Shown here one piece after another: positions 1 through 13,310 of a DNA stretch of 64,000 bases. The stretch lies in contig NC_061118.1 in assembly GCF_002878395.1 (NCBI RefSeq), forward strand, positions 130,743,435-130,807,434, read 5' to 3'. Each line of letters opens with the position of its first letter. Within the stretch, counting starts at the first letter, position 1. This DNA is from Capsicum annuum. Its lineage: Eukaryota > Streptophyta > Magnoliopsida > Solanales > Solanaceae. The notes below the pieces were generated by a model that did no database searches, was not told the origin of the DNA, and saw nothing but the letters and a program-made list of their open reading frames with translations. A program made the translations under genes and the position numbers.

Positions 1-3000
1 AACATAATTAGGGTCTAAACCATAATGCCTAGCCATGGGATGATCATGCGTAGTAATATAATCATAAGAATAAGAAATCTGAATCATACCTCGTATAATA
101 ATACCAGTCCAATGATCAACCTGTCAGTTAGTGTAAAGTATCAAAATCATACCTCAAGTTAACTATAATAATAAAAATAATAATGTAAAATGACCGGCTA
201 ACCTGGACGCATCATACTTAATTGGGCCTTTCATAAAACACCACCGAAATAGGCTCAAAAGGTTCAACCAACATTTATCAAACAACAGTCAGAGCCTATA
301 CCTATGCAACTCCCCCATAAGGCTGATAGATATAGGGCATACTGGTGATAGGCAATGCACATGCAAGGATGAATGCAAATAGAATCCATAAAACCATAAC
401 CAATCTAAGTACCATAATGTAACCCAGCGTGAGCATTTATACAGCTTGACGGCTCACAAAGGCAGGACCTACGGTGTCTTCTCTTTTTCGGTATGACAAC
501 TTATGGACGTAGGGGCTCCTAAGGGGTTTGGGAGTACCTGTATACACCGACCTGCTCTCAATCCAGGATTTCCAATAACTATTATCATCATCTATCCACT
601 CTGTCCAGTACACTATATATATATACACACATACATATAAATTGCATGGGCTAAAATCATGGATAAAAGAGTGTAAGTCCATAAATCCATTGCCTGAGGT
701 AAACTCTGAGCCTAAATCATCATAAAAGTGTAGAAAGGGTCAGAATCTCTTACGATCGAGGTAAATAGTAGTAACAAAACCGTGAATCAAAATTTATCTT
801 GGTCGATTTTCTAAAACATCATTTTTAGTCTTAAAGGCTCATAAATTATTCATTAAGATGGTATGACTCCTATTATGAATAAAACCATTTTGAAAGTAAA
901 AAGTGGGAACAAATACATTTTTAAGAAAATATTTGTAAAACCATATTTTAGTTGGAATCGCACTATTTACTAGGGGTGGGTGTTCGGTATTCGGTTCGGT
1001 ATTTTCAAAGTTCAGGTTTGATAATTTGGTAATCGGTATTTGAATGTAGATACCACGTACCATACTGATAAACATCGGTTCAGTAATTCGATAGTCGATA
1101 AATTAAACTTTGGTTTGGTTCGATTTTTGGTAATACCATATTAAAGTTAGAGATGTGCAAATATACGTTTAAACATCAAAGATTATATTTAATAACAACC
1201 CTATTTAGTATTCCTTTTGTTGCTTTTTACAAATATATTATAAAGGTCCAAAAGATTCTTTGGGATGGCTAACACTATTGTCTATTGGGTTGGTTAGACA
1301 TATTGTATTATATATATATATATATATATATATAATTTGATATTTGGTAAATATCGAATACCAAACAGTATTAATATCTTGTATCAAACCCAATCCTAAA
1401 TACCGAATAATACGATACTCAACTAGTATTAATATATGTATAAACTATGGCCACTTCCTTTATAAGGATAAACTATACATTCCATCACCAGTATCTAAAT
1501 AATACGATTATAAGGATTAATATGTCTATAAACTATGGCCATTTCTTTTACAAGGATAAAACACTTTCCAGAATCCAACTAGTATCATGATCACGACCTT
1601 GAGCCCAGCAATACATATCCAACATAACCATAGCATCATTATATGGGAAAATCATCACAATCCACCAAGTCATGTACCAACCTTATACTAAAGGTTCATT
1701 AGTCTTAACTATGCTTAACATGCTAAAAACCTAAGGTAATAAGAACATAGAAGCATAATAAGTATTACACATTAAGGGTCGATTCACCCATCTAATCCCC
1801 AAACTTATAGTCTAGGATAAGTTATGATGTTCTACCTACAATCATATCCCAACACCCTTATCTAACATACAACATATATCAAACACCATCTCAAGAAGAA
1901 GAGTAAACAGAAGCCTACATCGTTGTCGAACCGCCCTTGAATCATTCATAAATTACCCGTCTTCATTCCATGATCCCAAAATACTGTCACACTATTAAAA
2001 TAGTAACCTACATATCATTAGGAGTAAAATGAGGCCCATATTGCTATAAAAAGGGTAAGGTTGAATTTTCGATCAAGAATGAGCCTATGGGTCCCATAAA
2101 TGGAATCCAAAACTGAACCCATCACACGGTCCCTCGAAGGACAAGAAATGTGTACTCAAAAGTTGAACAAAAATGGAGCACAAATTGAGTCTCAAATCAA
2201 CCCTAAAAATTTAGGAATTTATGACCTAATTTTAAAGAATTTTATCAAGAATTAGGGTGGAAATTGAAGGAAAAATTAATGGGAAAATGATCAAGAAGAG
2301 TTAGGTTAGCTTACCTTAACTTATTTGGATGGTTTTCCACTTATTCCTCTCTTTGAGCCCCCAACTTGGTATAGATATAATGGAAGAATTGATAGAAAAT
2401 TGGTTGGGGAGAAAGGCATTTAAAGCCACCAAGTGTCGCTTAAGCAAAAGGGACCCTATCGCTTAAGCGAATCCAGTATCGCTTAAGCGATCTAGCAGGC
2501 CTCTTAAGTGATTTCGCTTCAGGAAACACAGTTATCTCTTAAGCGGACATTGGCCAAATGTTAATGTCGCCTAAGCAACATTATGTCATGTACGCGATGA
2601 CCGCTTAAGCGGTCATATGATCGCTTAAGTGGTCACCTCAGTGACCTAATTTACTAGATTTTGCTAAGTCAGGAATGGACTATGAGAGGGTGCTCGGGAT
2701 TCATTTAATACCCCATGTGCGCAAACAAAATATGCTACCATACTAAATTAGATGTTCCAGTATCAATGGAACCATCAAAATTTCATTTGAGATTGTTTTG
2801 ACCAAGGATGGAGCCTACACCTATAGTTCTATTTTTCACATAATTTGCCTAATAGCTCAAAATGAGTTCAGAAGCCTCGAGTCCTAAATCAAGGATCTCT
2901 CCTAGCCTAAAATCAATGCTACAGAGCTGATGGCATTGCCAAAATTCTCACCTAAGGTCATCTACTAGGATTTTTCGTCTGAGACCAAACCTTAAACAAC

Positions 3001-3161
3001 AAAAGCCCTAAAATAGGGAACTGAGCCTAAAATACAAATGAATTGTCTGATAACTAAACTAGCAGTTTTGGAAAGTCATAAATGACCTATAGTTGCTATG
3101 AAAAGGATTAAACTGCCAGAAATGCACGTAAATTGAGAAAATAGCCTGGAAAGTCATTATA
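1..3161 (-). repeat. 3' LTR of element A (its terminal part lies outside the window)
   Basis: The LTR begins on the minus strand at 3161 with TATAATGACTTTCC, a mutated TGTAATGAC start, and runs left off the window. It aligns with 14389-16237. Shared landmarks are the cluster of CGCTTAAGCG-type phrases (2430-2640 here, 15610-15800 in the other LTR) and the stretch around 2100-2170 that carries a shared ccctcgaaggacaag word. A (TA)n run lies at 1308-1334. Indels relative to the other copy, for example the extra 900-1450 stretch, show that the two LTRs have diverged a lot, so the insertion is old. Confidence 0.78.
2430..2640. repeat. CTTAAGCG palindrome cluster in the 3' LTR of element A
   Basis: At least seven variants of a CGCTTAAGCG phrase lie within about 200 bp. 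One of them, 2598-2615, is a perfect 18-bp palindrome (TGACCGCTTAAGCGGTCA). The other LTR carries the same cluster at 15610-15800, where the matching palindrome (15781-15798) has one substitution. This is read directly from the sequence; its function is unknown. Confidence 0.9.
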
Positions 3162-4180
3162 ATATCCACTACTAAAAGTACTTTCGTCCGTGAAAGTCAA
3201 TAGATAGATAGATCACAAAACTCAAAAAGATGGGTATTGTGCCAGCATGCTCCGAGAACGACTACCCAGATAAACTCCAAGAACAGACAACATTTCCAAA
3301 GGATTTTTCCATAAGTATCCCTATTCCAATCAACATCCGCACTCCATTCTCATACAACTAAAATTCAACCTCAACCACCAACCGGGCTCTAACTGAATCG
3401 AGGAAGGTTGATGCACTCAAAGTCAAACTACAACACATTGATACTACACCGATACTAGCACAATCAATTGAAAACTCATCCAAGCCAAAGATAAATCAAG
3501 GTTAGTCATGCAACCAAATCCAAATATAAATATAACCTTCATTTCCTTCCAAACTTGCTTTTCACTCTAAATCCAGCAAAAAGTCACCTGAGTCTTGTCC
3601 GCGCAATTCCATCACGCTAATCTCAAAGAACTAAAGCTTCTCCACTAAAAGTCTATAATAGAAAACATGAGAATAAGCCCATAAGGCACTATTTGGGCAC
3701 ATAAATAGAGACAACCAAGGTCTATAATCTATGCTGATGCTATAACTGGTTCGGATGACCAAAAGAAACTGGAAACAGGAGTCTGAAGCACAAGTACACA
3801 CCACTAAATAATCTGCTCCCAGATGCTCCACCAACTGAGGAATAAGTCATGCTGCTTCCAACTCGAGCATATTACTCCTAATGAGTTAATCATCTAAAAA
3901 ATCCCAAAAAAAACTAAAAACCCAAGGTCAAAGCTGAAGGAACTAATATCGTGCCAACGAACTATCATCTAAACACCTATCAACCATAATCCTTCTGAAC
4001 TGAAGAAGATCAAACAGGTAACCATGGAGTATGCTTGGCCAACCTATAGATGAAATCCCAACTGATACAAATCTAAAAACAAAGGTCGTACCCAAACTTT
4101 CTAACCCCAAGCTGCAATCTCAACACCAAGGCTGAACCGCTCGATCTCAACTACTCAAGCCAGACCTAAAGATGGCTAAG
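3162..4180 (-). other. 3' internal remnant of element A, no recognisable coding
   Basis: This stretch lies between the 3' LTR of element A and the nested element B. On the minus strand its last bases before the LTR are a degenerate purine-rich end (tttagtagtggatat), where a polypurine tract is expected. Frames are short and full of stops, and I cannot recognise integrase or chromodomain motifs. It is assigned to element A by position only. Confidence 0.5.
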
Positions 4181-4185
4181 CATCC

Positions 4186-7100
4186 TATAATGCCTCGATT
4201 TTCTGAACCAGAATGCTACACGGTGCTCATGACCTCAAAGGACCACAAGCTAACCCATGACTGATATCTATACCTATATACTGTATAAAATACTAAAAAA
4301 TATGGAAATATGTACTGAATAGCCCTAAGGTTCAAATCTGAATAAACATCTGATAAGAACAATGTTTGAAAATGGTATAATAATACCAAAATAAATCTGA
4401 AATAACTGTCTGACATACTATAGTCTGAAAGCCTCTAAACTGTATGAATAAAGAGTTGATGGGATATGTCCCCAACTAACTCCATCAACTGAAATAAATA
4501 AGCACTGAAAGAATGAACTAATCAAATACAATCATCCTCAAATGATGAGGACTCACTACTGACTCTATCTGCTGAAATCTAGAATACTACTAATACTCTG
4601 GAGCTCGTGCTTCTAAACCTATGGTATAAGACACCATAGCGCAAATGCGTTAGTACTTTGAATGTACTAGTATGCAAGTGAGGTAGGCTAAATACAAAGG
4701 GTTATATGAATGAACAATGCTGACTGATATAAACGTAAGAATACATACATACATACATAAGTAATTATAACTAAACTCGCGGTGATACTGACTATGGAGT
4801 CTGAATACTGACAACATGAGCTTACTAATACTGAGATACTGATTGATTGAGTTTACTGATATTGATATGTAAGTCTCTAATAAGTAGGTAACTGATACTA
4901 TATTATTGAATACTGAAGGACTGAAACTATATTACTGATACATGAATAACTATTTTTGACAGTTCTGATTATGAAAAACTGGCTTGGTTGATTGTATCTA
5001 ATAGTCTAATTATAAAGAATTAATCTGATTGACTGTATCTGACAATCATGAATATGAAGAACTGATATGCTTGACTGTATATGACAGTCATGAATGTGAA
5101 TACTGATAATATGAGTTCTAATAACTGATATAACCGATAACATGAGTTGTTGATAACTGATAACATTAGTGACTGTAGCTGACAGTCCTAAATCTGATGG
5201 AACTAACTGAGTTCCTAATGTATCTGAGTTGACTGTATCTGACAGTCATTAAATTTGAAGAACTATCTGAGTTCTTTTACTGAGACTGAGAATGGGACTG
5301 AAATTGAGACTGTGGAAAGTAATCATCTAACCGACATGCCCCAAATCTAAATTGGTGGGGTCCAAACTATAACCCCAGCTAGAAGAGTGTCAATACCATG
5401 CCACGGGTAGAGACAACATGTGAGTAAACCCTATTCTATTTGGGAGCTCTTTTCGTCTGCCCATGCTATTAGGTAAACTCAAATGAGATGTATTAGTCTT
5501 ATGTGTAGGGACATCTCAACCTGTGCTGGCTACATAGTTCTAAAATATAACGATTGCTTCTAAGGATCTCACCCTACACTGAATAATAGGTGAGTCCCCA
5601 TCCTTGGGTTCTCTCAGTGCTGAATTCTACTCCCAACTGAATAGACACTGAACTGATTAATTGATCTGAACTGATTAGCTGAACCGAACTGATACTAATA
5701 GTATTATTTAGCGAAGCTAAATTGAGTTTTCTGAATTTCGATGACTGATGGAATGTACTGAGTTTTGAGGAATGATTGAGAGTACTGAAGTTACTGAGAT
5801 TAACTGTGAATACTGAGGTTACAGAGATTACTGAGTACTAGATTACTAAGATTACTAAACTACTGAGACTACTGAGATTTCTGAGATTTCCTGAGTCACA
5901 TGACTGACTGAATTCTATAGATCATGGCTTAACTGAAAGTATCATGATAACATGACATGGCTCTAGGCACACAGCTATATTTTTGGGTACAAGTACCCCC
6001 AGGACTCGATGGAAGGAAACTAATACACATGACACTTCTTGATCATAGGAATAACATCCACAATTCATAATACCATAAGTAGGGAATTTCATACTACACA
6101 TGTTTCTCAACACCATATACATGAAAAGGAATGCGTATAACATGTAAATACTTACATAACTTCAATTTCATGAGCATTCCATATCACAACAACAATACAC
6201 AACAATTAGCACATAATTCATGTTGAGTCGTAAGGAATAGAGCATGGTCTTTTCATTTAAGTTCTATTTAGCTATTATACATGATTTATAGTCTCTTAGG
6301 TATTTTATCAAACACCTTGCATGAACACCTTGTGGCATAGGCATATTCATCACCTTAGTGATTTAAACCACCCAAATTTCATATATTTCAATTTACATGT
6401 CATCCTAGTTTCATAAAATCACATAAGGATTTTAATTTGGGAGTTGTATAACAATCAATCACACAAACATAATCAAACCACAATATAACTTCATGATTCA
6501 TAGTTTAGAAGAGGGTTCTTGAACTCCACAAATGAAAGAAATCCGTGGATGAACACTACGCATACCTTAGATTGAAGGTCCGTGAAAACTAGCGGTGAAA
6601 TCGGCTTGAATCTTGAAAAAGATCTAATGTTTATTTAAGGTTCTTGAAGAAATTCTTAGGCTTGCTCTTGATTTTTCTTGACTAGGGTTTAACCCCTTTG
6701 GGAGAGAATGTTCTTGTTCTTGAGGAGATGATCTTGAGAGAAAACCTTAATCTTGTGGTTGAGAGTGTATGACAGAATTTTTGAGATATTTAACTGAAGA
6801 AAAATAGGATAAATTTACGTCCCTTGAGGGTTTTAAGTCATGTGAAGCCAAGGAAAAGACCAAAATACCTTTACAAAACCACTTCCTAATTGCTGAATTT
6901 ATCAGCTGACGACCAAGGCTGATAAGCCGTCAGCTCTGTGGTAGCCTGTCAGCCCAGGTCGTCAGCTCTGCCTAGGCCTTATGACATTCGTGGTAAGCCG
7001 TCATACTTGTGATAAGTTATCACAAAATATCGTCACTTAGTTTTTCAGCCTGACATGCTGAGTAAAATGGGCATAACTTTTTGCTCCGATATCAAATTTA

Positions 7101-7391
7101 GGCGAAATTGGTATCATTGGAAAGATAATTCAATTATATATCTTTTGGTAGGTCATGAACTCAATAATTCATAGTATAATGATAGATATGCTCATTTGAA
7201 GTTGATTATAGCAATATCCTTCCCAAGAATTCAATCGGTAAGGAATGTTTTGATTCGTCTGATAGCTAGGAGTTATTTGAAGAATTAATATACATCTAAC
7301 TTGCTTATAAAACTATAAAAGAACTATGATGTACTATGCATGAGGTTGAAACAAGGTACTAATATTGGTTTGGATTTTTTGGGGTATTATA
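4186..7391 (-). repeat. 3' LTR of element B (about 3.2 kb)
   Basis: On the minus strand the LTR starts at 7391 (TATAATACCCC, one change from the partner TGTAATACCCC) and ends at 4186. The part from about 5220 to 7391 aligns closely with 8420-10601. It carries long inverted repeats, including an 11-bp perfect pair AGCTGACGACC (6904-6914) and GGTCGTCAGCT (6957-6967). There is also an array of GACTGTATCTGACAGTC hairpin words around 4955-5250. The segment near 4620-4690 resembles the transcript-end region typical of this family, but that is recalled rather than tested. Confidence 0.88.
4955..5250. repeat. array of GACTGT-loop-ACAGTC hairpin words inside LTR B
   Basis: Five or six degenerate copies of a 17-base word (consensus GACTGTATCTGACAGTC) are spaced irregularly and often followed by a tgaagaactga-type phrase. 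GACTGT and ACAGTC are inverted repeats, so each copy can fold into a small hairpin. One copy is also retained near 8430 in the truncated partner LTR. Confidence 0.75.
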
Positions 7392-7412
7392 ATATCTCCT
7401 CTTTGGGAACAT
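7392..7412 (-). other. polypurine tract of element B
   Basis: On the minus strand the bases just before the 3' LTR start read gttcccaaagaggagatat, a purine run directly abutting the LTR boundary at 7391. It follows a gaggacgaatgttccc phrase that commonly precedes the 3' LTR in Solanaceae gypsy elements (established knowledge, recalled). Confidence 0.8.
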
Positions 7413-8419
7413 TCGTCCTCGAATGAGAATGCCTGAGATGGAGGAAAAGATCAACTAAGGTATGTACAAGACATAAATTATTGAAACATTGTTTTGCGAC
7501 TAACATGACTGATAAGGGTAATACATCATATTGAACATGCATATCTGATGCCTAATTTTTTGACTGACATGATACGTGAATGCGTGACTGAAAGTACTGG
7601 TAAGGTGATCACGCATATCTAATACGTGAATATATAACTGAACTGACTCATGAACATGCGACTGAACATGTAATGGTAAAGATACCATGTTTGAACTGAA
7701 AACTGAGCATGGAACTGAGTACCAAGTTTGTCACTAAAATCTGAACATGAGAATAAGTAACTTCAAGAAAGACTGTTACCTTGAACTAAAAATACAGATG
7801 AGTCTGAGACTAATTAATCAATATGCATGAGCAAAAACATGAGAACATAACTGAGTCTGGAGCGTGATACATAAACTGAACTGAGTCTGTAATACATGGC
7901 GTGCAACTAAGGTTGGAGCTTAAGTGTCAACTTATGAGTATCCCCTACTCCATACTGGATTCATTACATAAAGAGAGAATGGAATGCTTATGTTATGAAA
8001 GTTCGGGGAATCATAGCGTATCTCCCCCTTGGTACACTAGGTCCCTCACAGAATACTGACTTGGCTGAGCTACTGAGGGAATTTGAGGTGATGCGCAAGG
8101 AACCTGGAAACTGAATCACGACTGATTATATGAGATCTAGAATCTGTGACTGAGACATGATACATAAGCTAAGCTGAACTTGCCTATACCAGGATGCTCT
8201 ATCTTTGATAATGGTTACATCCCTGAGATTTTTGTTAGTATGGCTGGATGGAAAGATTGGAGAACAACCCCTACCAATTTGACTGCCTGTCTAGTAAACT
8301 GATTTTCTAGCTTGACTGACTAACTTATGCTGATAACTAAATACCGGGCATGTAAAACTAAACTAAACTTAGTCGGAATAACTGAACTGAAACTATAGAA
8401 TATTGTACATAGGAGGTAA
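7413..8419 (-). other. non-coding internal 3' region of element B
   Basis: About 1 kb of low-complexity sequence rich in ctgaacatg/tgactgaac words, with no ORF of interest. It lies directly upstream (minus-strand sense) of the polypurine tract, so it fits the long untranslated tail after pol in this family. Its right edge is the deletion junction with the truncated 5' LTR. That junction lies somewhere in 8350-8430 and I cannot place it to the base. Confidence 0.6.
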
Positions 8420-10601
8420 GGACTAACTGAGTATCTTGACTGACTGTATCTGACAGTCATGAAATCTGAAGAACTATCTGAGTTCTTTTACTGAGACTGA
8501 GAATGAGACTGAAACTAAGATTGTGGGAAGTAATCATCTAACCGACATGCACCGAATCTGAACTAGTGAGGTCCTACCTGTAACCCTGTCTGGAAGGGTG
8601 TCAATACCGTGCCATGGGTAGAGACAACATGTGAGTAAACCCTATTCTATTTGGGAGCTCTTTTCGTCTGCCCCTGCTATCAGTTAAACTCAAATGAGAT
8701 GTATTAGCCCTATGTGTAGGGACATCTTAACCTACGTTGGCTACGTAGTTCTGGAGCACAAGGATTGCTTCTAAGGATCTCACCCTACACTAAATAACAG
8801 GTGAGTCCCCATCCTTAGGTTCTCTCAATGCTGAATTCTACTCCCAACTAAATAGACATTGAACTAATTAATTGAACTGAACTGATTAGCTGAACTGATA
8901 CTAGTGGTATTGTTTAGTGGAACTGAACTAAATTTACTGAATTTCAATGACTGACAGAATGTACTGAGTTCTGAAGACTATTGAGAGTACTGAAGTTACT
9001 GAGATTGACTGTGAATACTGAGGTTACAGAGATTACTGAGTACTGAGATCACTGAGATTACTGAACTACTGAGATTTCTGAGTTTTCTTGAGTCACATGA
9101 TTGACTGAGTTCTATAGATCATGGCCTAACTGAGAGTATCGTGATAACATGACATGGCTTTAGGCACACAACTATATTTTTGGGTACAAGTACCCCCAGG
9201 ACTCGATGGAAGAAAACTGACACACATGACACTTCTTGATCATAGGAGTAACATCCACAATTCATAATACCATAAGTAGGGGATTTCATACTACACATGT
9301 TTCTCAACACTATATACATGAAAGGGAATACGTATAACATGTAAATACTTGCATAACTTCAATTTCATGAGCATTCCATATCACAACAACAATTAGCATA
9401 GAATTCATATTTAGTCGTAAGGAATAGAGCATGGTCTTGTCATTTAAGTTATATTTAGCAATAATACATGATTTTTAGTCTCTTAGGTATTTTATCAAAC
9501 CCCTTGCATGAACACCTTGTGGCATAGGCATATTCACCACCTTAGTGATTTAAACCACCCAAATTTCAAATATTTCAATTTGCATGTAATCCTAGTTTCA
9601 TAAAATCACATAAGGATTCTAATTTGGGAGTTGTATAACAATCAATCACACAAACATAATCAACCCACAACATAACTTCATGATTCATAGTTTAAAAGAG
9701 GGTTCTTGAACTCCACAAATGAAAGGAATCCGTGGATGAACACTACACATACCTTAGATTGAACATCCATGAAAACTAGCGGTGAAATCGGCTTGAATCT
9801 TGAAAGAGATCTAATGTTTCTTTAAGGTTCTTGAAGAAATACTTAGGCTTTCTCTTGATTTTTCTTGACTAGGGTTTAACCACTTTGGGAGAGAATGTTC
9901 TTGTTCTTGAGGAGATGATCTTGAGAGGAAACCCTAATCTTGTGGTTGAGAGTGTTTGAGAGAATTTTTAAGATGTTTAACTGAAGAAAAATAGGAGAAA
10001 GTTACATCCCTTGAGGGTTTTAAGTCATGGGAGGAGAAGGAAAAGACCAAAATACCCTTACGAAACCACTTCCTAATTGCTGAATTTATCAGCTAACGAC
10101 CAAGGATGATAAGCCATCAACTCTGTGGTAGCTTGTCAGCCCAGGTCGTCACCTAGGAGCTGGAATTTTTGGGTTTCTACCTAGGCCTGACGACATTCGT
10201 GATAAGCCGTTAGACTTGTGATAACTTATCACAAAATATCGTCACTCAGTTTTTCAGCCTGACATGCTGGAGTAAAATGGGCATAACTTTTTGCTCCGAT
10301 ATTGTATTTAAGCGAAATTGGTATCGGTAGAAAGATAATTCAATTATATATCTTTTGGTAGGTCATGAGCTCAATAATTCGTAGTATAACTATATATATG
10401 CTCATTTGAAGTTGACTATAGCAATATCCTTCCCAAGAATTCAATCGGTAAGGAATGTTTTGATTCGTCTGATAGGTAGGAGTTATTTGAAGAATTAATA
10501 TACATCTAACTTGATCATAAAACTATAAAAGAACCATGATGTACTATGCATGAGCTTGAAACATGACACTAATATTGGTTTGAATTTTTCGGGGTATTAC
10601 A
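8420..10601 (-). repeat. 5' LTR of element B, truncated
   Basis: This copy aligns with 5220-7391 nearly throughout, with matching landmarks in the 9119-9340, 9700-9830 and 10130-10450 stretches. It begins on the minus strand at 10601 with TGTAATACCCC. The last about 1 kb of the LTR, present in the other copy at 4186-5220, is missing here, which shows an internal deletion that removed the LTR end and primer site. Confidence 0.85.
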
Positions 10602-10606
10602 CATCC

Positions 10607-12153
10607 ACACTCTAAATCTATCATAACTTTTAAATTGCCATTCCAAGGCGTCGAATATAAAACTGAACGAACAAGCCTAAACTAAGTCCAAATACTTAAA
10701 TCGACCTTACTATCCGAATCAGACATATCCTTACCAAATCATGTCAAGCCAAAATCAAAACATAGTTGATGAAAAATATCACAACGAAGGATAAATCACC
10801 AGCTGAAAACACACAACCAACTCCATATCCACTAAAGGGTACGAACCACTAAGGTATACTCATGAAATCACCAAGGCTAAAAACCGTACTGGAGATAACC
10901 AAAACTCTAGCAACTTGAGAAAATACAACTTTAGCCAGAAACTAATCAATCCAATACTCTACTTATCAACGAATACATATAGACACATATCACCAAGGAA
11001 AAACACTCTACCAAGTCTTATTCGGTTAAACAATTTCCAAAATAAGGATTCCCTGAATCCACCCAAGTAGAACAACCTTAATCCAATCAACCGATGGATC
11101 ATATTATCGAAGAATAGATTACCGATCTCATCACCAATGCCAATGTCCAAACCACTACCGAAAATGAACCAAGCAACTCAAGATAATGAATTTATAATTT
11201 GACAACTTAAGAAGTAGTCACGGGAAATATCACCTACCTCCAACTCTCTAACTCCACTTAGACAAAAACCATATCACATAAAAATATGTATCCATCTCCA
11301 CACCAATACCAAGAGCAAACCATAACCTGGAGATAAACCCAACAAACTTGTAAGACAAATCCAAGCCTTCTCAACATCGACATTAAAATTACCATCGGGC
11401 AAGGAATTAGTCGAATTAAAAGAATAGACCCCAAACTGGTCAACCTTAGAAATGATTTACATAGAAAGGGATAGCTAATGCTAAACCTTCATAATCCATG
11501 ATGAAGGTCTAAGAATATCAAACCCAGAAATGGAAATTATAGACAATTGTCATCTCTTGAACCATAATAGAACCACGTAAGGTCAACTTACCTTCACTGC
11601 CATAATCTATTCCACAACCGATCTAACCTCATCGATATAAGAATAAAATGACCAACCTCACCTTGCTATAAGAGCGAATTCATCCAACCAAGCTAGCCGC
11701 CCAAAACAACAAATAAAAACTTTGAGAAAGGGAAATTCTAACTAGATATTGCTAGTCTAGTCGTTTACCAAGCGAGGATCGATAAACATCAAACAATGAC
11801 AATAATTGTAATAATAATATAAACATCAATATAAGGGATAGGTGGTACCAAAAATAAATGTCCATAGCAAGTACCACTCTAGGGAAATAAGAAGACCTAT
11901 ATGCTAAGGTAAATAGGACTCCAACCCAAATGCTAAACCTAAAGGGGAAAATATCAATGTTGACCCACTCCATCCACTACTAAAAAAAATAATCTACAGG
12001 GGTAGTCATATAATCATGAACTCTATCTCAAGGTACACCACAATTGATATAAAACTACTAATGCATACAATCATCGATGGGTATGGGAACCCTAATACGC
12101 ACAAGGTAAAGGTAGGAAATAAAAAAGCACACCTATTATAGTGAAACCCAAAG
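10607..12153 (-). other. internal region of element A downstream of gag, coding not recognisable
   Basis: This sequence lies between the gag stop (12154-12156) and the CATCC duplication bordering element B. On the minus strand a protease-RT polyprotein would be expected, but in all frames I find only short, hydrophobic, interrupted peptides. There is no DSG/DTG protease motif and no YxDD box. Either the region has decayed beyond recognition or element A never carried pol there. Confidence 0.45.
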
Positions 12154-13310
12154 TCACATCTCTGACGTGTCCGTGGGAGTACAAATTTGAACAGGTCTAA
12201 ACTTGGACTGAGCATCGAAATCATCAACTGAGGTGCTAAGTGCACTCCCTATAACTGACGGTGCCACAATACTCTGAGACTGATGCACATGAGCTAAATG
12301 ACCAGTAATCCCACGTTTAGGACACTCTTTAGACCAGTGACCAATCTCTCTACAGTCATAACAAACACATAAAACCCTAACCTAGCGAGAAACATGAGCT
12401 GACCCCATATGGCTAATCAATTAATGCTGAGGGCACTCCCTACAGAAATATCCATCCTCCCCGCAATCATAGCACACCTCAAGAACTCTAGGCCATCGAG
12501 AAATATATGATAACTCTTTCTTGACAACTAACTTGCATCTGGAGCACTCTTTAGGCCAATGTCCTATCTCGCTACAACCAAAACAAGCTCCTAGAATACT
12601 TTGAGATGCTGCCCTTCCTGATCTAGAATAGACACCATGGACTGAAGACCTATACCAAAAACTCCACAAGGTTCGATGAGAACTCTACCTATATTTATCA
12701 CCAGGACTAATTTGAGACCTACCCATAACCTGGAATAATACTTGCGTAGAATTAATAGGCTAGAAGTAAGGCTGACCTCTATCGGAAGGATCCTCACTCC
12801 TGGATGCATACTAATAGCACTGTACTGATGATATGTCCTCTTACTGCCACCTCTATAAGTCTCAATACATGATCTCTCTATGGACCTCAAATGATCAACA
12901 ACCTAGGAGAATAAAGACCCACTTTCTATTAAGTGCTCCAATGCCAAATGGAGTAGAAATGCTAATCCTCTAACAAATCTATACACCATGTCATGCTTTG
13001 AAGGATATAGCATAAGAATATGTCTGGCCTATTCTAGAAACCCAATCTCATACTCTGAAACTAACAAGGAACCCTGATGAACACCAACAAACCTAACTCT
13101 GGCCTGAGAACTACTCGATAAATTAAATGTCGTCCCTGGCTATGAGATATACACAAAGAGACTGAGGATCCCCAATGCTAAATCTCGAATAACTAAAGTA
13201 GTCACGAGCTCCACCGGAGCCTGGTTTGGCCTAAAATCCTCTTACCCTGACTCCTTGGTTTGACGTTGCACTTAAACTCTAGAAATGCATGTTGAATCCT
13301 CGTCCGCATC
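12154..13310 (-). pseudogene. gag of element A with three tandem CCHC zinc knuckles (decayed)
   Basis: Gag is the nucleocapsid precursor that packages retrotransposon RNA in cytoplasmic particles. On the minus strand, around 13090-12840, a retrotransposon-gag-like stretch is visible (YEIGFLE, then MVYRFVRGLAFLLHLALEHL, then VVDHLRSIER), broken by stops. It is followed in one frame by three CX2CX4HX4C modules at 12544-12585 (CFGCSEIGHWPKEC), 12433-12474 (CYDCGEDGYFCREC, with Tyr replacing the metal-binding His) and 12322-12363 (CYDCREIGHWSKEC). The modules are exactly 111 bp apart, as if copied in tandem. Plant gypsy gag usually has one knuckle. In-frame stops between modules 2 and 3 show it is dead. 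The start is uncertain. Confidence 0.82.

Larger units (their letters stand above)
4186..10601 (-). mobile_element. Ty3/gypsy LTR retrotransposon B, internally deleted, nested in A
   Basis: Both ends are visible. The minus-strand start TGTAATACCCC reads as ggggtattaca ending at 10601, and the minus-strand end is at 4186 (tataatgcc, a mutated tgtaatgcc). The flanking 5 bp are identical: CATCC at 4181-4185 and CATCC at 10602-10606. That target duplication fixes the insertion exactly. The left (3') LTR is full length (about 3.2 kb), while the right (5') LTR keeps only about 2.2 kb. Between them is about 1 kb of non-coding internal 3' sequence, so the 5' LTR end, primer site, gag and pol have been deleted. 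Removing the element rejoins the internal region of A. Confidence 0.9.

Noticed and set aside
5922..9340. The paired 73-codon frames at 5922-6143 and 9119-9340 as a duplicated gene
   Set aside because: They are the same stretch of the two LTRs of element B, so similarity comes from the LTR duplication and not from coding.
11258..11973. Hydrophobic minus-strand frames as membrane proteins
   Set aside because: They lie inside the gypsy internal region, are short and stop-bounded, and their hydrophobicity reflects T-rich sequence.
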